64,000 nucleotides of DNA from Gemmatimonadota bacterium. GTDB lineage: Bacteria > Latescibacterota > UBA2968. Where the stretch lies: the NCBI GenBank assembly GCA_009838845.1, contig VXRD01000170.1:42235-106234 (forward strand), given 5' to 3'. Shown here piece by piece: positions 8,281-17,080 of the stretch. The position numbers were made by a program, and so were the translations under genes. Positions within the stretch are counted from its first letter, which is position 1, and each line of letters starts with the position of its first letter. The notes beneath the pieces were generated by a model that had not been told where the DNA came from, did not search any database, and saw nothing but the letters and a program-made list of their open reading frames with translations.

Positions 8281-9522
8281 TTAAGTGTTGATGTTCAACG
8301 CCGCATCGATCTCTGCCTGATATTCATACAACTCGCCGCTTTCGATCTCTGCGGCCGTCACAGTGCGACCTGCGCGAGCAGACTCGCAAATCGCATAAAT
8401 TGCCGCAACATCCTTCATTCCCTCAAGGCCATCGACCTCAATCGGGTCATCATTCAGGACAGCACAGGCGAGTTCGTATTGTTCATAAGCGATCAATTTC
8501 CAATCCACTGCCTGATCGCCCACACTGTTTTTGGTGGGGAAAAAATGATCTAAGAGAGGATGCAATTCAAAATCGTCAACAGCACTCAGAATCGCATTCT
8601 GGTCTCTCACCTCCCCATCTCCCGACTGCCATATCGCCTGACTCCCGCGACTTCCGTAGCTCTGCAAACACCCTTTATCGCCCAAAATCAACTGACTGCG
8701 GCATGCGCCGTGCCCCCCAATGCCCACAATAAAACTCACCATCACGCCGCTTTCCATCTTCATCATCGCCATCGCCGTATCTTCTGCCGTAGCGGGAACT
8801 TCGTCGGGCATCGCGCGAAAACGCTGCTGATAAAATTCATACCGATCGCCAATGGACTGTTGTTTTTTGCGCACCGGCTCCACCAGACGCGTATCGCCAT
8901 ATACCTCAACCACATTACCGAGTTGATACCGAATCAGATCCGCATAGTGTACCCCCATATCGATCAACGGTCCCCCGCGGTCTTTTAAATGCCGCCAGGG
9001 CGTGATAAAAATTTCATTGCCGCCGCGCAAGGCGTGGAGCGTCGCCATATAAGGCGTTCCGATTCGCCCGGTATCCAGCAAATGGCGCGTCAGCCGCGCC
9101 GAAGGATCGCGCCGATAATTTTCAGCAACCGACAGTTTTCGCCCGTTGCGCTCCGCCGCCTCATTCATAGCATGGCATGCTTTTACAGAAATAGCCATAG
9201 GTTTTTCAACCAGCACGTGCAACCCCAGATCCAATGCCTCACACACCACCGTGTGATGCACCGACGGATCGGTGACCACATCGACAGCCATCAAATCGGG
9301 AATCGCTTGCGCCATCTCTTCTATAGACGTAAATACGGGAGGTTTTGAACCGAGCAACTGCTCGGCCTCTCTCGCAGCCATTTCTGCATTGTCTCGATTG
9401 AGGTCGCACAAAGCGCACAATTCAATATTATTAAACGGCGTCTTCGCCAGTTCGCGCAACCCATACAAATGGCGCGTCCCCATACCGCCACAACCGATCA
9501 GGGCGAGTTTGAGTTTGTCCAT
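8281..9522 (-). CDS. Gfo/Idh/MocA family oxidoreductase
   Basis: 413 residues. An N-terminal Rossmann fold has a dinucleotide motif (GCGGMGTRH, residues 10-18). The EKP signature (LVEKPMAIS, near residue 112) marks the family, and a catalytic-type motif DMGVHYADL lies near residue 190. Members oxidise or reduce sugars, inositols and sugar derivatives with NAD(P)(H). AGGAGA precedes the ATG. It is the first gene of a two-gene minus-strand operon with the cupin. The substrate is not recognisable from sequence. Confidence 0.92.
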   Translation of the reverse strand: MDKLKLALIGCGGMGTRHLYGLRELAKTPFNNIELCALCDLNRDNAEMAAREAEQLLGSKPPVFTSIEEMAQAIPDLMAVDVVTDPSVHHTVVCEALDLGLHVLVEKPMAISVKACHAMNEAAERNGRKLSVAENYRRDPSARLTRHLLDTGRIGTPYMATLHALRGGNEIFITPWRHLKDRGGPLIDMGVHYADLIRYQLGNVVEVYGDTRLVEPVRKKQQSIGDRYEFYQQRFRAMPDEVPATAEDTAMAMMKMESGVMVSFIVGIGGHGACRSQLILGDKGCLQSYGSRGSQAIWQSGDGEVRDQNAILSAVDDFELHPLLDHFFPTKNSVGDQAVDWKLIAYEQYELACAVLNDDPIEVDGLEGMKDVAAIYAICESARAGRTVTAAEIESGELYEYQAEIDAALNINT

Positions 9523-9752
9523 ATCTTCTCCTTTGAATCGTGTAAAAAAGCAGGTGCAAGGTGCAAAGTCTGAAGAGCAAAGTCAAATACTCCCTCAGCC
9601 CCTCTGCCTTAAGCAATATGTAAAATTTTTATCCTTCTAAAAAATGCCCTCTTGCATTTTGAAACAAAATTGGGTAACTCTATCACTAATATAAAAAAGT
9701 AATGGGAGATTTCTGGCTATACGCTATTCAACCCGCAATCGCGGAGTGCATT

Positions 9753-10520
9753 ATGGTTATCGCAAAAAACATTGTCAAAACCTTCAAATTATCGCGGCAG
9801 CAAAAACGCGAAATGGGAGATGGTTTTGAGGGCAATACCATTGACGCAGTGTGCGACATCAGCTTCACCTGTCAGCCAGGTCGCGTCTTCGCGCTATTGG
9901 GTCCCAATGGCGCAGGAAAAACCACTGCATTGCGCATGATTGCCACCATGCTCAAACCCACTTCGGGCAGCATATCTGTCGCGGAATACGACACTGTAAC
10001 ACAAAGTCAAGCCGTACGCGAAAATCTCGGCTTTCTCACCGGCAACACGGGTTTGTACGATCGCCTGACACCCAATGAAATGGTGCGCTACTTTGCCGAC
10101 CTGCACGGCATGAACAGCGCCGATTACAACACGCGGCGCGACCACCTCTTTGCCCTCCTCGACATGGAAGCCTTTGCAAACCGCCGCATTGGCAAACTCT
10201 CCACGGGCATGAAACAAAAAGTCTCCATTGTACGCACGATCATACACGACCCCGATGTCATTGTATTCGACGAACCCACCGATGGTCTCGATGTCGTCAC
10301 CTCGCGCAATATCGTACACCTCATCCGCGACTGCCGGGACGCGGGAAAAACCGTCATCTTTTCCACGCACCGCATGGGTGAAGTCAGCCTGCTCAGCGAC
10401 GACCTCGCCATCATTCACAAAGGCCAATTGCAGTTTAACGGCACCTTAGAAGACTTTCAAAACCAGATGCAAACCCCCACGCTGGAAGACGAATTTATTC
10501 GCATCGTTGAAAACGAATAG
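9753..10520 (+). CDS. ABC transporter ATP-binding protein, NatA-like
   Basis: 255 residues. The Walker A motif is LGPNGAGKTTALR (about residues 49-61), the ABC signature is LSTGMKQK and Walker B is VIVFDEPTDGLD. The start at 9753 is preferred over an in-frame ATG at 9702: GGAG lies seven bases before it and the protein then starts at the usual point of the fold. NatA-type ATPases pair with an ABC-2 permease to export Na+ or other substrates; the permease follows 149 bp later. The gap between them carries two perfect hairpins and may affect relative expression. Confidence 0.93.
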   Translation: MVIAKNIVKTFKLSRQQKREMGDGFEGNTIDAVCDISFTCQPGRVFALLGPNGAGKTTALRMIATMLKPTSGSISVAEYDTVTQSQAVRENLGFLTGNTGLYDRLTPNEMVRYFADLHGMNSADYNTRRDHLFALLDMEAFANRRIGKLSTGMKQKVSIVRTIIHDPDVIVFDEPTDGLDVVTSRNIVHLIRDCRDAGKTVIFSTHRMGEVSLLSDDLAIIHKGQLQFNGTLEDFQNQMQTPTLEDEFIRIVENE

Positions 10521-10552
10521 ACGAACCCAGCCCAACCACCCAAAACCTCTGG

Positions 10553-10618
10553 ATTGCGGCTAACACCATGCCGCAATGACACCTACCGTTCGTCACGCCT
10601 GCAGGCCTTAAGCAGGCG
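10553..10618. repeat. Pair of intergenic hairpins between ABC ATPase and permease genes
   Basis: Hairpin one pairs 10553-10559 (ATTGCGG) with 10571-10577 (CCGCAAT) over an 11-nt loop. Hairpin two pairs 10596-10602 (CGCCTGC) with 10612-10618 (GCAGGCG) over a 9-nt loop. Neither is followed by a T-run, so they are not simple terminators. They look like a REP-type or small dispersed palindromic element; copy number elsewhere in the genome cannot be seen from this window. Confidence 0.7.
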
Positions 10619-10669
10619 TCCAGTGGATTTAGGCACGAAACTTATTTGACCGACCAATAAGAGGTCCCC

Positions 10670-11866
10670 ATGAAAACAATCCTCACCATCTTCAAAAAAG
10701 AATTTAAGGACATCACGCGCGACCGGCGTTCGATGATGATGATGTTCATCATACCAATGCTGTTATTCCCGCTGTTATTCACAATTGCGGCTGTCTTTAC
10801 TGCTCGTCAGACCCAAAAAGTCAGGACCAAAACACTTGAAGTTGCTCTGATCACCAATGGCAATGCAGAGGCATTCCGCGAAACCCTGCTCAAGCGCGAC
10901 GACCTGAAGATTCGAGAAGACATCACAGAAGACATAATCCCTCAGCTCATCCGATCAGACAGCATAGATGCAGCCATTCGCGTTGACGAGCAATTCGATG
11001 CCCAAATCACCGACTTACAACGCGGTCAAATCCATCTCTATTTCAAATCCTCCAGAGATATGGACGCATCCCGCAATCGCCTGACAAGTCTAATTCGAGA
11101 CTACGAAAACCAGATCGTCAATGATCGATTTCAACGGCTTGCCCTCGACCGCACAATTGTGGATCCCGTGCAGGTCAGACGCCACGACATTGCTTCTCAA
11201 CGGGAAAGAATCGGAAAAAGCGTGGGTGGTTTTTTGCCTTATATTTTTGTCTTAATGTGTTTTATGGGCTGTATGTATCCAGCCCTGGACCTGGGCGCAG
11301 GCGAAAAAGAACGCGCCACCCTCGAAACACTGCTCGTTGCTCCCGTCAGCAAAATTCAGATCTTGCTGGGCAAATGTGGCGTGATTGTCCTATCGGGATT
11401 TGCGTCAATCGCCAACAGTTTTATCGGTTTTTTTATCGCTGTTATGTTACAACGAGAAATTGTCGCAAGAATCCTCGACGCGCTACAGGGCATGTTCGAA
11501 ATATCGTCCATCCTCCTGGTACTTTCTCTGTGCCTGCCCTTAACCATCTTTTTTGCCGCCGCCTTAATGTCCGTCTCCATCTTTGCCAAATCTTTCAAAG
11601 AAGCGCAGAGCATTATGGCGCCCCTCAACATCATCATTATTATTCCCGTGTTTATCGGCCTCTTACCGGGCATTGAACTCAATGCCATCACATCGCTCAT
11701 ACCGGTCTTAAATGTCTCGCTTGCATCAAAAGAAATTTTTGCAGGAACCATCAAACTGCCCCTATTGTTCGAAGTCTATGCCTCGCTCATCGCCCTTGCG
11801 GCTCTCAGCCTTTACGGTTGCGCCAGATGGTTTGAACGCGAAAGTACGATCTTTCGGGAGACTTAA
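10670..11866 (+). CDS. ABC-2 type permease, NatB-like
   Basis: 398 residues. A cytoplasmic N-terminus (KEFKDITRDRRS) leads into a first membrane helix (about 23-45), a large extracytoplasmic loop to about residue 180, and then a cluster of five or so helices (GGFLPYIFVLMCFMG; FASIANSFIGFFIAVML; ILLVLSLCLPLTIFFAAALMS; IMAPLNIIIIIPVFIGLL; final helix near 365). GAGEKERATLETLLVAPV is the conserved coupling segment of this family. It forms the membrane part of an exporter with the preceding ATPase. The small membrane-protein gene starts at the next base after its stop. Confidence 0.92.
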   Translation: MKTILTIFKKEFKDITRDRRSMMMMFIIPMLLFPLLFTIAAVFTARQTQKVRTKTLEVALITNGNAEAFRETLLKRDDLKIREDITEDIIPQLIRSDSIDAAIRVDEQFDAQITDLQRGQIHLYFKSSRDMDASRNRLTSLIRDYENQIVNDRFQRLALDRTIVDPVQVRRHDIASQRERIGKSVGGFLPYIFVLMCFMGCMYPALDLGAGEKERATLETLLVAPVSKIQILLGKCGVIVLSGFASIANSFIGFFIAVMLQREIVARILDALQGMFEISSILLVLSLCLPLTIFFAAALMSVSIFAKSFKEAQSIMAPLNIIIIIPVFIGLLPGIELNAITSLIPVLNVSLASKEIFAGTIKLPLLFEVYASLIALAALSLYGCARWFERESTIFRET

Positions 11867-12124
11867 ATGGAACATCTCATAGGTGTCGCCATCTTTACAC
11901 TTATCCTGATCCTTGTCATCGGCTATGCAATTTACGCACTTGTGAAAGGTGGTCGCAAAGGTGCAGGCGGATCGGCTACCACAATGCTCGGCGCAACAGA
12001 CCTCATGCTCAACGAGGACAAAAAACGCGCAGCACAAGAAGTTGTACAGCAACGCGCTGGAGAAATCCGACATATTTCAGAGGATGATCGTGGTGAGGTT
12101 TCAAAGGATGAGACTGAGCGATAA
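11867..12124 (+). CDS. Small single-pass membrane protein
   Basis: 85 residues, starting directly after the permease stop codon. Residues about 4-26 (LIGVAIFTLILILVIGYAIYAL) form one membrane helix, followed by a basic Gly-rich turn (KGGRKGAGG) and a charged, probably helical tail rich in Glu, Arg and Asp. No known family is recognised. Its position makes it a likely accessory of the NatAB-like exporter, by inference only. Confidence 0.7.
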   Translation: MEHLIGVAIFTLILILVIGYAIYALVKGGRKGAGGSATTMLGATDLMLNEDKKRAAQEVVQQRAGEIRHISEDDRGEVSKDETER

Positions 12125-12162
12125 GCTCTATTCTTCACATGCAAAACTTTAGGGAACAATGC

Positions 12163-12639
12163 ATGGATACTTTTACAATTTATCTGGACACAGAAGACCC
12201 TCGACAGACAAAATTATTTGCCGTTCTCAGTATTGTAGTCGTAATCAATAGTATGTACCAGGGCTGGCGAACACTATCGCACGCGCACAATACCTTTGAT
12301 TGGGTAGCAGGCACGATGCTACTGCTCGGCGGCATTGCATTGAGTATCATTTTAGGCATTGCCTCATACGCCCCAGAAAAATTTGGACGACCGCGTGTGG
12401 TATTCAGCAATGAGGGACTGGATATTAAAACAAAACGACGCGGACACGCTAAAAAAATATCCTGGGATGAAATCCAGACGATGCACCTCAAAATCAACGG
12501 CGTGGAAATCATTCCGAAAGCCCAACCCACACATCCCATTGAAATTCCAGCGGGCACATGTTCATACACGCAATTTCAGCAAATTAAAAAGAACCTGAAA
12601 GAGTACTCTGCCGAATATCACGTAGAGTCAAATTTCTGA
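12163..12639 (+). CDS. Two-helix membrane protein with PH-like cytosolic domain
   Basis: 158 residues from an ATG preceded by AGGGA; an in-frame ATG at 12139 would add eight residues. Two hydrophobic segments (about 18-32 and 50-74) are followed by a domain with the pattern of bacterial PH-like/YcxB-type proteins (RPRVVFSNEGLDIKTKRRGHAKKISWDEIQTMHL). The family assignment is tentative. It ends the exporter gene cluster, with a strong terminator 26 bp downstream. Role unknown. Confidence 0.72.
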   Translation: MDTFTIYLDTEDPRQTKLFAVLSIVVVINSMYQGWRTLSHAHNTFDWVAGTMLLLGGIALSIILGIASYAPEKFGRPRVVFSNEGLDIKTKRRGHAKKISWDEIQTMHLKINGVEIIPKAQPTHPIEIPAGTCSYTQFQQIKKNLKEYSAEYHVESNF

Positions 12640-12665
12640 GTGTCCGCCAAAAGGGCCAAAAAAGT

Positions 12666-12693
12666 AAAAGCCGACGTTTATGTGTCGGCTTTT
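12666..12693. terminator. Rho-independent terminator
   Basis: A perfect 10-bp stem (12666-12675 with 12684-12693) closes an 8-nt loop and is flanked by A-rich and T-rich runs, so it can work in both directions: after the gene ending at 12639 and after the antitoxin gene ending at 12722. Confidence 0.85.
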
Positions 12694-12721
12694 GTGTTTT
12701 ATGATGAGATTGATAAGCGGG

Positions 12722-13027
12722 CTACACAGGGACTGATTCCTTTGCTTGAACAGAGAGTTTCAAGCCAAGTTGCCTCAGGATGGAAATCAGGCTGGTAAAC
12801 TGCGGATTGCCCTTCTCTGATAACATGCGATACATAGATTCACGGTTCAACTGTGCATCCTCAGCGAGCCGAGTCATACCATAAGCTTCTGCAACATTTC
12901 GGAGTGCCAATAGAAATAACTCATTCATATCTTCTTCCAGAGCCGCGTTCAAATATTCTGCGGCTTCTATAGGGTCTTGAAGTGCTTTAAGCAGTTCCGG
13001 CTTATATGGTCTCGATGTCTTGCTCAT
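12722..13027 (-). CDS. HI1420-type addiction-module antitoxin (HTH)
   Basis: 101 residues. The protein matches the pattern of the antidote family that lies downstream of HI1419-like toxins: EAAEYLNAALEE, then a helix-turn-helix (AEAYGMTRLAEDAQLNRESMYRMLSEKGNPQFTSL). Such antitoxins bind both their RelE-like toxin and the operon promoter. The ATG overlaps (ATGA) the stop of the toxin remnant immediately upstream. Since the toxin is destroyed, this is an orphan antitoxin; it may persist as a regulator or protect against a related toxin elsewhere. Confidence 0.88.
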   Translation of the reverse strand: MSKTSRPYKPELLKALQDPIEAAEYLNAALEEDMNELFLLALRNVAEAYGMTRLAEDAQLNRESMYRMLSEKGNPQFTSLISILRQLGLKLSVQAKESVPV

Positions 13028-13142
13028 AACTCTCGCCTCCTGAAATCGGTCCAGAAGTTTTTAGCCAGCTCGATTGGCTGAAGGGGACTCGGCCTTCAGC
13101 AGTGATATATTCCTCAATCTGTCGGGGGATTGCTTCCTGCAT
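13024..13142 (-). pseudogene. Remnant of HI1419/RelE-type toxin gene with central deletion
   Basis: Reading down the minus strand from 13142 gives a typical toxin N-terminus (MQEAIPRQIEEYITAEGRVPFSQ). After about 25 codons the frame changes, and a second frame gives a typical toxin C-terminus (LAKNFWTDFRRREL) ending at TGA 13026-13024, which overlaps the antitoxin ATG in the usual way. The roughly 60 central residues of a normal ~100-residue toxin are missing. The two ends are out of frame with each other, so no active toxin can be made. Confidence 0.75.
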
Positions 13143-13214
13143 ATACTGAATGTAGCTTAAAAGCGACATTCTTGCAAGTGTCTTCTTGTAGATTCACCAG
13201 TGCGTCTTTTACTT

Positions 13215-13243
13215 TTGCCCACCGCTGTATATCTACTTATATT
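13215..13243 (+). promoter_or_regulatory. Candidate promoter for the S9 peptidase operon
   Basis: TTGCCC (13215-13220) and TATATT (13238-13243) are 17 bp apart and 48 bp before the S9 peptidase ATG. It is found by eye only. Bases 13143-13291 hold nothing else recognisable. Confidence 0.33.
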
Positions 13244-13291
13244 GACCAAAACGATCCGCCCAAAATTTGACCTACTTCTGAGAGATCACCT

Positions 13292-16204
13292 ATGCGTCTA
13301 TCTACATACCTGCTATCTGTACTCTTGAGTATATCTCCACTCGTCTTTGCCCAGCAGAAAAAGCCGCTGGATCACGATGTGTACGACATATGGAATCGCA
13401 CGCATGCCAGCAATATTTCCGACAACGGACAATGGGCTTTTCTCTCTATCGGCCCGGACGAAAAAGACACCGAACTCCGCATCGCAAGCCTCACAGGTGA
13501 CCGCTCCTATGCGATACCGCGCGGAGAAGCCATTCGATTCACCAGAGATTCGCGTTATATCGTCACCCTCATCAAAGCCTTCAAAGACTCGGTACAACAG
13601 GCAAAACGCGACAAGAAAAAACCCGAAGAATCGCCCAAAGACTCACTTGGCATCATCACCCTCGCCACGGGAGATATCTTTAAAGCCACCCGCGTCAAAT
13701 CCTTCAAACTACCCAAAGAAAACGGAGGATGGGTCGCTTATTTGCTGGAAAAAGAAATCGCCAAAAAAGACAGTACTGTGAAAAAAAAGAAAAAAGCACA
13801 CCAAACAGAAAAAAATGAAGAACAAACATCCAAACCCGAAAAACAGCCCGAGCAAAAGCCAGGACCTGAAGAAGCCAAAAAAGAAGAACCGAAAGATCCC
13901 AAAAAGAAAAAACGCAAAAAAGCCGAAGGCACCACACTCGTTCTCCGCAACCTCCAGACCAGTGCTGAAACGCGATATAACCACGTAATCTCCTACGCCT
14001 TCACAGAAAGCGGTTCGTATCTCATTTTTGCCGCCGCCAACAAAGACAGCACAGCCGATGGCATCTACGCCATTCGCACCAGCACGGGCGACACCACAGC
14101 CATACTCACGGGCGCGGGCGATTACAAAAAAATCACCACCGACGAATCCAGTCTCCATCTCGCATTTATTGCCAACCGCGACAGCTTTAACGCAGAGCAA
14201 CAGGAATACGCCCTCTATTACTGGCCCGTTGGCTCGCGCAATAAGGCAAAAGAAATCGCCCGATCTGGAACGAAGGGCATACCCCCAAACTGGTGGGTCA
14301 GCGAACACGCCAACCTCTCCTTTTCCAAAAATGGCAAGCGCCTCTTTTTTGGCACCGCCTCCAGACCAGAAGTGGAAGCAGAGGACGACACGCCCGACGA
14401 CGAAAAAGTCGCAGTCGATATCTGGAACTGGAAAGACCCCTATCTCCAACCCATGCAACTCAAAGATGCCAAAGAGGAACGCGAACGCACATATCGCGCC
14501 GTCTTTCACCTCAACAATGGCAAAATCGTTCAACTCGCCACAGAAACCATTCCCAATATTCGTCTGGGAAGCGAGGGCAATGCCGATGTCGCGATAGGCT
14601 ATTCGATTCTCCCCTATCGACAACTCATTTCGTGGGATTCGCCGGCTTATTACGACAGCTATTTGATCGACATAAAAACCGGTGAAGCAATGCGCGTACT
14701 CACCAAAATGCAGACGCGTCCCACCCTTTCACCCGAGTCCAAATACATCTACTGGTGGGATCGCATCCACAAAAACTGGTATGTTCAGCATGTCAAAAAT
14801 ATGATCCGCGTCAGAGTCAGCAAAAATATCCCCCATCCCATTCACAACGAATTGCACGACTGGCCGTATCCACCCAGCGCACATGGCAATGCCGGGTGGA
14901 CAAAAGGCGACAAAGAATTTCTCATTTACGACCGCTACGACATCTGGCTCACCGATCCCAACGGGCGCAAAGCACCCGTCAATATCACTGAAGGAATTGG
15001 ACGCGAGACCGAAACGCGCTTTCGATATGTACGCCTCGACCCCGAAGAACGGGCACGCGATCCCAAAGCCGATTTGCTCTTATCGGGTTTCAATCTCAAA
15101 ACCAAAGCCATGGGCTACTATCGGGATCGCATCGAAAGCACGGACAAACCCGCTGAACTCATCGCGCGCAACAAACGGTTTTCCAACCTCCAAAAAGCCA
15201 AAGACACCGACGTATTCCTCTTCAGACAATCCTCTTTTGAAGAATATCCCGACCTGTGGACCTCTGACCTCAATTTTCAGAATGCGCGAAAAATAAGCGA
15301 AGTCAATCCGCAACAAAAAGACTACCTGTGGGGCACTGCCGAACTCGTCGAATGGGTATCACTCGACGGCAAACCCCTGCAGGGCATTCTCTACAAACCC
15401 GAAAATTTCGATCCCGCCCAGAAATATCCCATGCTGGTCTATTTCTATGAAAAAATGTCCCATCAACTACACGCCCACCGGGCGCCAAGAGCCTCTGGCG
15501 GCTCCATAAATTTCCCATTTTACGTCAGCCGCGGATATCTGATCTTTATCCCGGACATCCCCTACAAAGTCGGCTTCCCCGGAGAAAGTGCCGTCAACGC
15601 CGTTGTCTCTGGCGTGACGCACCTCATAAATCGGGGATTTGTCGCTCCCGACCGAATTGGCGTACAGGGCCACAGTTGGGGCGGCTATCAAATCGCCTAT
15701 ATGATCACCCGAACCAATATATTTCGGGCAGCCGAAGCCGGCGCACCCGTCTCAAATATGATCAGTGCATACGGCGGCATTCGCTGGGCTTCGGGACTGA
15801 GTCGCATGATGCAATACGAAAAAAGCCAGAGTCGCATCGGCGGTTCGCTCTGGGAAGCACCCACGCGATTTATCGAAAACTCCCCCATCTTCTGGGCAGA
15901 CAAAATTCAAACGCCATTGCTCATCTTGCACAACGACGACGACGGCGCAGTACCCTGGTATCAGGGCATTGAACTCTTTGTCGCCCTGCGCCGCCTGGGC
16001 AAACCCGCATGGCTCGTCAATTACAACGGAGAAGCCCACGGCATTCGCAAACACCACAACCGCAAAGACTGGAGCATCCGTCTGCAACAATTCTTTGACC
16101 ACTATCTCAAAGACGCCCCCGCACCTGTATGGATGAGCGCGGGCATTCCCGCCGTGCAAAAAGGAAAAACACTCGGATTGGAATTAGAAAAGGAACAACC
16201 GTGA
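13292..16204 (+). CDS. Secreted S9-family (prolyl oligopeptidase) peptidase
   Basis: 970 residues. A signal peptide (MRLSTYLLSVLLSISPLVFA) is followed by a beta-propeller region and a C-terminal alpha/beta-hydrolase domain. The catalytic triad is Ser795 (GHSWGGYQ), probably Asp884 (HNDDDGAVPW) and His916 (GEAHGIRK). The family cleaves short peptides, and periplasmic action is expected. An unusual low-complexity insert of alternating Lys and Glu/Pro occupies about residues 155-210, before TTLVLRNLQTS; it probably forms a flexible charged loop in the propeller and makes the protein longer than usual. The stop overlaps the GTG of the SDR gene. Confidence 0.92.
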   Translation: MRLSTYLLSVLLSISPLVFAQQKKPLDHDVYDIWNRTHASNISDNGQWAFLSIGPDEKDTELRIASLTGDRSYAIPRGEAIRFTRDSRYIVTLIKAFKDSVQQAKRDKKKPEESPKDSLGIITLATGDIFKATRVKSFKLPKENGGWVAYLLEKEIAKKDSTVKKKKKAHQTEKNEEQTSKPEKQPEQKPGPEEAKKEEPKDPKKKKRKKAEGTTLVLRNLQTSAETRYNHVISYAFTESGSYLIFAAANKDSTADGIYAIRTSTGDTTAILTGAGDYKKITTDESSLHLAFIANRDSFNAEQQEYALYYWPVGSRNKAKEIARSGTKGIPPNWWVSEHANLSFSKNGKRLFFGTASRPEVEAEDDTPDDEKVAVDIWNWKDPYLQPMQLKDAKEERERTYRAVFHLNNGKIVQLATETIPNIRLGSEGNADVAIGYSILPYRQLISWDSPAYYDSYLIDIKTGEAMRVLTKMQTRPTLSPESKYIYWWDRIHKNWYVQHVKNMIRVRVSKNIPHPIHNELHDWPYPPSAHGNAGWTKGDKEFLIYDRYDIWLTDPNGRKAPVNITEGIGRETETRFRYVRLDPEERARDPKADLLLSGFNLKTKAMGYYRDRIESTDKPAELIARNKRFSNLQKAKDTDVFLFRQSSFEEYPDLWTSDLNFQNARKISEVNPQQKDYLWGTAELVEWVSLDGKPLQGILYKPENFDPAQKYPMLVYFYEKMSHQLHAHRAPRASGGSINFPFYVSRGYLIFIPDIPYKVGFPGESAVNAVVSGVTHLINRGFVAPDRIGVQGHSWGGYQIAYMITRTNIFRAAEAGAPVSNMISAYGGIRWASGLSRMMQYEKSQSRIGGSLWEAPTRFIENSPIFWADKIQTPLLILHNDDDGAVPWYQGIELFVALRRLGKPAWLVNYNGEAHGIRKHHNRKDWSIRLQQFFDHYLKDAPAPVWMSAGIPAVQKGKTLGLELEKEQP

Positions 16205-17040
16205 GTCTGGAATTACAAAATCGAGTTGCACTCATAACAGGTGCTGCGCGGGGCATTGGAGCAGCCATCGCACAACACCTATCGGATGCGGGTGCTAAAA
16301 TCGCCATTACTGATCTGGATGGCGATGGTGCGAAAAAAACCGCAAAAACGCTCAAAACGCCTGCAATAGGTCTATCAGCCGATGCATCCGATGAAACCGC
16401 CATGCACGCGGCAACAGATCGAATTATTACAGAACTCGGCTCACTCGACATCCTCGTCAACAACGCGGGCATTGGAGGACCGGATACAAACGCGGCCAGA
16501 GCATCGCTGGAAATCCCACTGACGGAATTATCCGTTGACGATTGGGACGCGCATCTACACACCAATCTCCGGACCGCCTTTGTCTCCGCCAGAGCAGCCA
16601 TTCCACATCTCGGCCGCGGATCCAGCATCATCAACATCGCATCTATCGCCGCGCTAATGCCCAGCGTTTCCATGCCCGCTTACGGTGCGGCCAAAGCCGG
16701 AGTCATTCATTTGACCAGAACTTTAGCCAGCCAACTTGCAGGGCGTGGGATTAGAGTCAACGCAATATGCCCCGGCTACCTATGGACGCGCGCCTGGGAA
16801 ATGATCGCATCTCAAATCAAAAACAACAACCCGGCATACAAGGGATTTACCGCAAGAGAAATTTTTGAAGATGTGATACGCAACAGCGTGCCCTTAGGAA
16901 CCGAACAAACCCCCGAAGATGTGGGTCACATGGTCGTCTTTTTGGCGAGCGACAAAGGGAAAAATATCACCGGACAAGCACTGACCATCGATGGTGGCGC
17001 CACGTTAGGGGGTCGAAAACAGCGGTCAGATTCTCCGTGA
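16201..17040 (+). CDS. Short-chain dehydrogenase/reductase (SDR)
   Basis: 279 residues from GTG 16201, which overlaps the upstream stop (GTGA) and has AAGGA six bases before it; a longer frame to 16129 runs inside the peptidase gene and is rejected. It has the classical SDR features: TGAARGIG cofactor loop (about residues 13-20), NNAGIGG, catalytic Ser in INIASIA, Tyr and Lys in YGAAKAG, and a C-terminal LTIDGGATLGG. NAD(P)-dependent oxidation or reduction of an alcohol or ketone is expected; the substrate is unknown. Confidence 0.92.
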   Translation: MSLELQNRVALITGAARGIGAAIAQHLSDAGAKIAITDLDGDGAKKTAKTLKTPAIGLSADASDETAMHAATDRIITELGSLDILVNNAGIGGPDTNAARASLEIPLTELSVDDWDAHLHTNLRTAFVSARAAIPHLGRGSSIINIASIAALMPSVSMPAYGAAKAGVIHLTRTLASQLAGRGIRVNAICPGYLWTRAWEMIASQIKNNNPAYKGFTAREIFEDVIRNSVPLGTEQTPEDVGHMVVFLASDKGKNITGQALTIDGGATLGGRKQRSDSP

Positions 17041-17080
17041 GAATCAATCGAAACATCCACATTCACAAGGAGTTGAGAAC

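Noticed and set aside
13709-14623. 304-codon minus-strand frame rich in Phe, Gly and Cys
   Set aside because: It is the reverse reading of the Lys/Glu-rich and neighbouring part of the S9 peptidase.
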